The notes under the pieces are model-generated. The model saw nothing but the letters and a program-made list of their open reading frames with translations, was not told where the DNA came from and searched no databases. A stretch of 64,000 nt of DNA. It comes from Trichuris trichiura (lineage: Eukaryota > Nematoda > Enoplea > Trichinellida > Trichuridae). The position numbers were made by a program, and so were the translations under genes. Location: NCBI GenBank assembly GCA_037903355.1, contig JBAJFE010000012.1, positions 1-64,000 on the forward strand, in the 5' to 3' direction. Below, piece after piece: positions 55,798 through 64,000 of the stretch (the stretch's first letter is position 1; each line of letters opens with the position of its first letter).

Positions 55798-58222
55798 TGG
55801 CAAAAAGTTGCGTCCCGTCATAGTGCCTTTTCTTCGTTAAACAAGCCATTTGATTCTTAATGCACATACCATTTTGATCTTACATAACTCGCCAGAAGAG
55901 TACAAAGCACAGGCCTAAAGATTAGCAAGGTAATAAAAAGTATTTTGAAAGGACAGGTAGCTGTCCAACTGTAATACAAAGAAAACCACGTAAGCAATGC
56001 AGATGAGTTCATTTCGTAGGAGCATAATGCTTTCATAGTGTTGAAAAGTCTTTCCCCTTTACGTTTGACCAGTTTTTCAAAAAATTGTCTCACAGCTCAG
56101 GAATAAGGCTACGCAAGAATGTACCACACGCTGACCAAGACAAATTAGCTCTTCTAAATTCCAACATCCAAGGTCATTAGGAAATCATGTAACTTTAAAG
56201 CTTAACAGCAACAGTTTTTAAATTTTGTTCTTCTTCTTTTTCTTCTGTGATTCCAGGTGCGAATCGTGTTAGCACGGGTGAGTGAATTTACTCGTGCTGA
56301 AAGCAAGCTCAAATTCAAACTTGATTATTAATTTGGCTGTATGAGAAATCGTATCTTGCGCATGCAGACAAAAGCACTGCACCCTGTCAGATCTGACAGG
56401 TTATCCAAACCTCAGCTAAGTTAATATTACGGTTGGAGACGAAACGGGAGCTTCCGGTGCCGTGGGCTTTTCCCCTTGCTACATACACTAGTCTGGTTTT
56501 AGAGTTTTTAAACCTGTGACTCATGACGTGTACTCTCAGAATGTAGGAACCTACAAACCTGCTGCCTTATATGCATATGGGGAAGTGTAACTGCACTCTA
56601 TTTTTCAGATCTCTCAGTCTAACGCGTGGCAAAACAAGCCATTGAAGGCATCTCAAATTTAACCAAGCGTTGGACTTCTTAATCAACTGACGTTTCTCCA
56701 ATCTGCTATGGCCGTTGAAAGGAAGTCGACTACCTTCCGCTTCAGAACATTTTATTGACTATAGAGGCTTGGAAAAAGCCATCCGCAATTTTCTCTCTAC
56801 TTCGCACGCAACACCTCAGACGAAATAAGGAAAGTTCACTTAAAAAGAGTTGAGTACATTACGTTACTTTTGGAGGTGCTTATTTCATTTGTCGAAACCC
56901 TGCGCCAAGAGCAGTTCCAGGTTTTATTCAGTATTGCAAAGACGTTGACGATGGGAGCAGATCCATCACGAACATTCCTTCTGTACGTATTAAAACTGGT
57001 CAAACGTCACTTCAATTTACGAGCTCGAAGAAGAACATAGGTTTCATTGATAAGAGTTCAGATTTATTCAAAATACATTGATTCAAACATAACTACAGAA
57101 CCTTTCACCTGTAGGGTGGATAACCTAAGGTCTGACGAAAACGGCGGTTCGTAAAATACTTCTACTGCTCCAATTAAACACTTTGCTTGTAAAAGAAAAA
57201 ACGTACGCCCGTTCGCACACGCAGACTTTTCTTTTGCTGGGCAAGCGTCTTCAGAAAACATGTCCTGCAGAATCTCAGAGCAGCCAAAGCAAACGGAACT
57301 GCGCACCACTTATGGTCACAAATCGCTTGGCAACTACCCCACGGAAACGTATCGCATGGTAAAGAAGCAATGACGAAAAGGGATGGCAAGAGAACGAAAC
57401 AGCCGCTGAAAGGATACCCTCCAAGCACGCTTGACTAGAGACCATGGAGCTTCAGATGCACAGGAATGAGGTTTCCCAGGGCGTGGTCACTCGACAGAAT
57501 ACTTGGCCGCACAGCAGAGGGAGTTTGCCCCGCCGAGAAATATCGAATGAAACAGAAGCTTTCGAATAACGACCGGCAGAACATAACGCACGCCGACCAC
57601 AGTAAAAGGAAAATATTCAACCATCGTTGACATAAACTCGAAATCGGACTTGACTACAAGAAATTATCTCCTGCACTGAAACGTGGTGCATCTGAAATGA
57701 GGGAAATGTCAAAGCCAGAAAGGGCTTCCGCAACGAAATTGAATGATGTAATACGTGCTACCCTTCGGATGAACATTATCCGTCCACAGGATGCACACCG
57801 CACACCGGAAAAGACCAGCTCTGAGCAGACAACCGCAAGCGAATTCTGTCCCATTTTGCAACGTACGCATAGTAGGTGACGTACTATTAAAAATGGCTGC
57901 TTCAAATTTCATAGTGACACAAGACTTTAGAGTGGAATTTGCAAAACGGTCATACGCTACCCACACTTTCTGTCCCTTACGGAAGAGCAAGAGACTATAA
58001 CGTGAAGGACAACGCATTACACTACTACAGCAGCAAATAAGCAGACTTACGGCGCACATAGCCGAGATTCGGCGACGTATTCCGCAAAACAGGTATTCTT
58101 ATAAAATGCCCTGTTGCTAACGGAAATTAAGGTGGCTTTCACATGAACGTGATGGACCACATTTCCCTTCTTGTGAGAAAAAAACGTTTCTTACTTTAAC
58201 CTTTGCAGAGACGTTGATCACA
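55798..58222. other. No gene recognised
   Basis: Overlapping short frames on both strands around 57050-58060 are mutually shadowing and have no motif. No RNA gene or repeat was identified. Confidence 0.4.
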
Positions 58223-58343
58223 ATGTCTCCCTGGCTGTCCCTCCTGTTTTACCTTCATTCGTGCACGTACAGCAGGTCCTTAAACTTTTCCAAACGTCTT
58301 GACTTGTTAGTTATACTCCAACTGTTCGACAGCAGACATGAAG
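58223..58343 (+). other. Candidate first coding exon
   Basis: ATG at 58223 lies 15 nt after CCTTTGCAG (a 3'-splice-like site). It opens MSPWLSLLFYLHSCTYSRS, a possible signal peptide, and the frame reaches a perfect GTAAGT donor at 58344. I found no convincing second exon, so this is only a lead. Confidence 0.25.
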
Positions 58344-59780
58344 GTAAGTAAATGCAAAGCACTTCTTGCACAGAGTACGATTGACATCCTTGTCTACGGA
58401 TAGTGGTGGCCACTGCTACTGAGTATCCTCGCTACCTGCTTACTTTTCCACCTTCCAGAAGTTAACTGCTCATCGGTTTGCTTAATTTCTTCGACTTAAC
58501 ATTCCGACCCTATGAATAAATTACCACAGCGCGAACCTTCAGAAAGTGCCTACGGTTTCCTTGCCGCGGTGCGAAGACTATAGACAGCTGGCAGACCAAA
58601 CTGAATGTGCATTACCCAATGCGCAGCGCCTGTAGCACAACAGTCAGCTTCAGCCAGTGTTTGAACAGATGAAGTCGTAGAAGCCGTTGCTTCTTGAATC
58701 TGTTCATCAATTCTTCTTTCAACACGCAATGCACACTCACAATTAACAGTGACTCTTACGAGGAACTTCGCCGATGCGATGAACTGCTAGATACAAGTAG
58801 AGGGACAGGGCTTTGATGAGCGAAAAAGGATTGCTCAGCCGGTCCGCTTCTACTAAAAAGTCAAAACGGACCACTAAGCTTCAGGTTTCAAAGAACCATT
58901 ACTGTCTCCCCATAAAGGCTATGCGTAAAAAATGTTGATTCATTTTCTCAACTGTTGATCCACAATGAGTTTCAAACTACGCTAGCTTCCAATAGGAAAT
59001 CCCCTTTAGGCATAGAAATGAAGTGAAGGTTAAATCTTCAATTAAAATTCATCCATGACCAAGAAGCCACAGTGGAAGTTCACTCATAATCATAAAATTA
59101 TCCTTAGTACAACAGACACAGAAATAACAAGGATTCTTCAAATCAGGGCGCGATTACGAATAACTTTTCCAGCAGCATTCTGTCAAGCACAATTGCTCAC
59201 AGTTGCCCAAATGTTCGACCAGTTAACTTTTAGCTGAAGGCCTACAACGAGGCAAAAATGTTCACACACGTACAATGAGGGCGCGCGCAAAGGGCCATCT
59301 TCCTCTGCTAGGAAGTTGAGCTGAACGGACGAACTGCGTGAATGAACTTTGGGAAAATCGGAAAAGGTTTAAGCTGACGAGTGGAATTGCAGCAAAGCCC
59401 CAATCTAGTTCGTGACGGGTCGCGAGGTGCAGAACGATGGAGCGGTTGCATTGACATTAGTTCGAGCATCGTCTTATTCTGAGCAATGACGCGATGCCCT
59501 GCAGCTCGAAATGTGCTTCATGTTGCTTCAATAGGTGAGTCTTTTAAGGAAACGCTTAAACAGTAAATTCAGCTTTCTGAGTAGATGAGAAGACGATTGC
59601 GGCGTCGTTCTGCTCACGAAAAGATTGCAATACTACATACGTTCCTGGTGCTATACTGACAGATGCTTGCGCATTTTGAAACAGTAAAACAGCGTTGAAT
59701 GTAGAAAAGCTTAATTACAATGGGTGCAAAGCAAATCCGCGTGGCAAAACGATGGACTTACGTGTTCATCTCCTATCCTC

Positions 59781-59788
59781 TATATAAG
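59781..59788 (+). promoter_or_regulatory. TATA box of the small secreted-protein gene
   Basis: TATATAAG lies 35 nt upstream of the ATG at 59823. Initiation about 30 nt downstream would leave a very short leader before the start codon. Confidence 0.6.
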
Positions 59789-59822
59789 GAACAGTGATCC
59801 GGTTTAGAAACCACTTCCAACA

Positions 59823-60318
59823 ATGCTGCTCACCTACATCTTCTTGCTTGGCTTTTTCATTTCAACTGTGAGGGTCAACTATTGCCACTGGAATTTTATT
59901 AACTGCATTTCTTCAGGTCGTCTGTGAGGAAGAATCTCAAGTGCCACAATCGAACAAGCAGACAGAGGCATTCTTTCGAAAACGAACTCTCTCTGCTTTT
60001 CACATGACCGCTTCGCTATGTAGGGACAAGGAAAAAGTGACGAAGTTGAAGAAAGGGTAGAGACGACAGCAGCAGCAACAACAACAACAGCATCCAATAC
60101 CAGAGCAAAACGGGCTATGACAGGAACTAAGTGGGCAGCGTACGGGATACATTCCCACTTGTAATTGAACTCGCTGCAGGGCAAATGGGAATGGAGGTGC
60201 GAAGGGTTTTGCAACGAAGTTCGCACGGACGGTCAAGAAAGGTAGCGTGAAAGCACTCAGGGCGACAAAGGGTGCCGCAAAAACAGTGAAAAACAAGGTT
60301 GCTAAGAAGAAGAGGTAA
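59823..60318 (+). CDS. Small secreted lysine/alanine-rich basic protein
   Basis: CDS is joined from 59823..59867, 59917..60056 and 60180..60318 (107 aa). Exon 1 encodes a signal peptide core (MLLTYIFLLGFFIST) and is followed by a 49-nt intron ending CTTCAG. Exon 2 (VVCEEESQVPQ...) ends at GTAGAG in phase 2. Exon 3 starts after GCTGCAG in the matching phase and encodes a very basic tail, 'ARTVKKGSVKALRATKG' then 'AAKTVKNKVAKKKR', composed almost only of K, R, A, T, V and G. Intron 2 (123 nt) contains a CAG/CAA repeat. The tail resembles linker-histone or cationic antimicrobial composition, but I recognise no family; a secreted DNA- or membrane-binding peptide is a guess. The phase-consistent introns, signal peptide and TATA box together make it likely real. 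Confidence 0.65.
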
Positions 60319-63300
60319 ATGACCTAACGAAGCAACATACTGCTACGGGGATGAAGTGACAGAAGAACAATTTCCCATTGCGTGCTGTGTTGTTAGGAGA
60401 ACGCAACTGAGCTGCACTTCTGCCTTAGTAAAGGTGCACATTAAGTTAATGAATAGTCCATTTTGCTGCAATACTCTGAATGGCGCTTCACTTGCCTGAT
60501 CATTCAAAAAACTTTATACCGAGCTGCAGACAATCCGTGTTGACGATGGCTTCATTCAACTTATCATACTGTGTGATGGCAGTGATTTTCGCCACTATAA
60601 GCTGAATTTACGCAAGTAAATCAGCTTGCTTCCTAAGCGTCTTCGTCTCCGCCTATAAAATTAACTTGCTCGTTCACGCTGAATGCTGCGGCAGTTAAAA
60701 AGCGTGAAAATGATGCATTCTTATTACTTGATGGTTGGATAAAGAAAACTAGATCATTTACAGACTAGCGTTTAAGCCAAAAACGTATTTAATTGAGCAC
60801 TTTGTTGTAGGACATAGGGTAAATCACATTCCAAGAATATGAGCAAAGTAAACACAGGTCAAACTCCTAGAGCGAATACTTATGATTGTTGAAAAAGTGA
60901 ACCCGGTGAAATATGAGACTTATAATGAGAGAAAGAATAAACCTAAACATTCCTAACATAGGATGTAGTTTATATTTCGTCCAAAAGGGACATTTCGAAG
61001 TGCGTTCTATGCAATGTTTGTAAACCACTGAAAATGAGCCTCCAGAGATGGGAGTAATAATTCCATATCGAAAATAACTGCCAACATTATTTGGCGTACG
61101 TCATTACGTTTAAAAAGTAAACATATGGGCGTGCAGCGGCGGGGTAGCGCGTCAACACCCAAGGAAGAGTTACAACTTGAGAGAAAGAAAAACAAAACTC
61201 ACCGTTATCGAAGAATTACTTCGTTGATATTTGTACGTAGCGTACGTTGGTATAAATTTTATTGTAAAGTTCTGACAATAGTGAGAATGACTCGAATAAT
61301 TCAATGGTAAATGAGAAATCTTCCGTTGTTGCCATTTTTTTATGATGATCATTATTTGGTAAACCAATTGTGAATAAGATTACGATGTTATGTCTTTACT
61401 CCTTGTGAAATAGTTTACCTCGTCCGCTGAGCTAGCTGAACCCGCCAAACAGTCGAGCATCCAAAAAAACGATCAGCAATTCCTTGATGGGGGTTATTAA
61501 AACTTTTTGTTGTCTCGACGACTACGTTTGTAAGTTACTCTTGTAACGGCGTGTACGTTAGCAATTGGTCCGCATGTCGATGTTTTCCAATATTTCCAGA
61601 ACATCAAAAATTGCATCTAATCTGTGATAGTTGCGAAATTTGAAATTTTGCGACAATGTGTATCATGAATTTGAATTGTCCAACAAGCTTACTTTCAACA
61701 TTGACCGGTGTTATATCAGCGTTTGAGCCTACAAAGCTGTTGATTGCGTTTATTTCCTTAATGTCACTTCGTACCTGCTTACGCTACTATGATTTTTGTT
61801 GAAGTTGTAAATTATGCAAGGAAGAGAAAACTTTTGTCATCTCAGTCAGTTTTAGGCCATTAGTTAAAACGTTGAGAGAGTAGAAGCGTGACCCGTGGAA
61901 AAACACAACATGTTTTCTTGGCGATTTAACTTTTTCCTACTTCTGTCTTCAAAGACCGTCGCTCAGTGCAATCAAACAGTAGAAGCAGAATATGTCCAGC
62001 ACGAATGGTGGGGCTCATATTACTTTGTTTAGAAGCTGTGATGAATTATTGTAGGGCTGTCACCTATGCTGAGGTCTTCAGTGGGAATCTTAAAATGGTC
62101 ATTTACGCACTCGGATCAGTTAAAGTGAGTAGAAGTGTTTAGAAGTGCCTACCACACTGAGCTTTCTCATGTTTTCGCCAGCGTAGTATCATTCAACATC
62201 GTGTGATCACACGGAGTAAATTCTTCCGGTAGATATTCCAGTAATTACAGATGTAATTAGCTGGTGTCGTGTAGATAAGTTTGCCTTAAGGTTTGGAGGA
62301 GATATAAAGAAAGCCCTTAAAATGCAGCTTTTCCACGTCACCTCTAAATGCTTAATCGTTTTTGCCTAAGTGTCAATACTCCTTTCTAAAAACGTCCAGT
62401 TAGTGAAAGCAGTTAGAACTTCGGTTAGTAGAGGTGCTCAAACTGCCAAGCTGACTAAGCTGAGTATGAGCTGCTTTATGTCTATTTGTTGTTTTCTTTA
62501 TATGTTTTTAGTTGTGTTCAGAAACGTATTCATTGTAAGAAAAGGCAGCAGGATGTAATGAAGCCATAAACATCGTGCCTCTTAATCGTTGTAGTTGTGA
62601 TCTTTTAGAAAACTACTGCTCGTCACTGCGCAGTTATCTTTTCAGAAGATGCGAAATGCCTAAACAAATTCTCCAGAGCCGTTTATACGCAGAATTTCAT
62701 CCAGCTCAAACCAGTTCAACCTTCCATGTTTCAAGGACAGACAGTATTGTCGTTGACCCGTCCAATGAACGCAGCAGTAGAGGAGTCCTGAAAACTCCCA
62801 TTTTTAGTTCTCATTGCTATTGCAAATATACTGCTTTCCTATGGCGTCGCATGGAAATTGTAAAATTTTCTAGACCACCGCGCATCGGTATCCTACATTA
62901 TTCCGCAATAAGGAGCAGGTCAGATAGACCGTGGGCTTTAAAATAGATTTCTCAACAAATACTTTCAAAACACGTTCCGTGGAAGAGCTTCATCTCCTTG
63001 ATTAATAATTTTTTGGTCTGTTTTAAGCGATGAACAGGCTACAGCACACCCTTCCGAATGACTCAATGTCCATTTGAAGAAAAAAGCAAAATGCACATGC
63101 GAAACTGCATTAGAGTTGCGATTATATGCACTCTGCCTGCCAAGAGGTAGTGCCGATAAGGATAAATGCGATTTCCTTAAAGAGAAATTTATTTGTGCAA
63201 CGTCTGAGTTCCATTTGAAGATGAAAGGACAATAAAGGGTCAATACAAGCGGTCATCAATTTCTGCTTGTGAGCTCTTAATTAACGACCTCATTCTCTTC

Positions 63301-63709
63301 TGTTCATCTTTTTACTGTTGAGACTTCTGTTTTAGCAAGAGCAATGGCCGTTTCCTTTCTGATAACGCAATCTTAGAACAAAGGCAGCGCGAGCCTCTTT
63401 TAACGGTAGAATATATATAAATAAGTAAGCAGGCATCCTGTGTGTGGTTAAAGGCAGAAGCCATTTAAGTTTTTTAACGGAGAAAGCAATGATTAGTTCT
63501 GGGGAAATAGTAGATGGCTTACCTTAGGAATGAAGCAACAGCTTCAAAAAATTTATTTAGCTTATTTGTCAGAAGGACAAGAAGGCTAACTGAAAGCACC
63601 TTTGAAATCGATAACTGAAATGACGCAACGCATTAACGAACGGTGTTCAAGTACCACGTCTCCGTGAAAGCAGTTGTCCTGACTGCATGCCGCATTACTG
63701 CTACAGTAG
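60319..63709. other. No gene recognised
   Basis: AT-rich. The longest open frames (about 120 codons near 62575-62946) lack an ATG start or any motif. No RNA gene found. Confidence 0.4.
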
Positions 63710-63905
63710 AACCACCAAAGTTGACCACCTCCCTAAGTTGACTGAATTTTGACCAGTTGGTTTGTCCTTACGTTAATAATAAGCACAAGGACAACCTCTA
63801 TACATCGATCACCTCCGTAAGTGGAAAGTTGACTGCTTTAGCCGTGACGTGGTATATGGACACAATGCTAATCTGCTCTCTGTAAGCTGACCGCCTCAGT
63901 TTGCT
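63710..63905. repeat. Foldback repeat family 2, right-hand copy
   Basis: GAATTTTGACCAGTTGG, then AAGGACAACCTCTATACATCG, then TGACTGCTTTAGCCGTGACG and GTGGTATATGGACAC match the reverse complement of 17400-17235 in the same order. The copy lacks the second arm of the hairpin seen at 17144-17257. Confidence 0.8.
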
Positions 63906-64000
63906 CTGTGCCAGTCGCTAGGAGCTGTTAACCGTCATTGCCTCAATGTGCTATTACTCAACATGGCTAAGTTTTTCATTACCGTACATTGGAGATTCCT

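Noticed and set aside
59413..59435. GTGACGGGTCGCGAGGTGC resembles part of the ribozyme helix II of copies F/G
   Set aside because: No CTGANGA box and no GAAA box at the right spacing; helix II would not close.
60000..60296. Minus-strand frame with a long cysteine run
   Set aside because: The Cys run is the antisense of a CAG/CAA repeat located in intron 2 of the plus-strand gene.
62575..62946. 123-codon plus-strand frame
   Set aside because: Begins without ATG, no hydrophobic or domain pattern, no splice context.

Overview
This window reads as nuclear DNA of a nematode, most likely an early-branching (clade I / Enoplea: Trichuris-Trichinella type) species. The evidence is: split genes with very short introns (45-60 nt) beside kilobase introns; interstitial copies of the nematode telomere hexamer TTAGGC; a tandem 'abnormal cell migration protein 18-like' fibronectin type I protein, which is a nematode family; a serpentine receptor of nematode type; and an intact U12-type AT-AC intron. 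C. elegans has lost the minor spliceosome whereas Trichinella keeps it. The species call is inference; I see no organism-specific marker.

Layout. 1-998 (-): 3'-open gene of Fn1-like repeats. 4494-8282 (-): two-exon GPCR whose 2.8-kb intron carries hammerhead-like ribozyme motifs. 8.8-20.5 kb: transposon graveyard holding an 800-bp foldback element, a decayed Ty3/gypsy element with a second partial copy, a hAT element with an exact 8-bp target duplication inside a Kunitz gene relic, and a second foldback family. 21.1-25.6 kb: inverted duplication of a five-domain Kunitz inhibitor gene, one arm intact (-), the other a pseudogene (+). 25.6-31.8 kb: no gene recognised, one TTAGGC foldback. 31.9-39.6 kb (-): AP-3 complex delta subunit. 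42.6-45.1 kb (+): DGCR6/gdl homologue, then HSBP1 with the AT-AC intron. 45.4-48.1 kb (+): probable coding exons I cannot name. 49.0-55.1 kb (+): tincar homologue, two exons around a 3.66-kb intron that contains a near-perfect 243-bp palindrome bounded by TTAGGC repeats and carrying two hammerhead-like motifs. 59.8-60.3 kb (+): small secreted lysine-rich protein in three exons with a TATA box. The right end holds another copy of the second foldback family.

The genes do not form a pathway. AP-3 delta is a vesicle-coat housekeeping gene, HSBP1 and DGCR6 are small conserved cytoplasmic/nuclear proteins, tincar and the GPCR are membrane proteins, and the Kunitz genes and the basic protein are likely secreted. 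The most interesting signal is not a gene. It is a dispersed family of about 38-nt hammerhead-ribozyme-like motifs (seven copies: six good, one decayed). Helices I and II keep pairing while their sequence changes, the copies are arranged as inverted and direct repeats, and one copy pair abuts telomeric hexamers. That is the behaviour expected of Penelope-like or retrozyme-type elements, although no reverse transcriptase of that kind is visible here.
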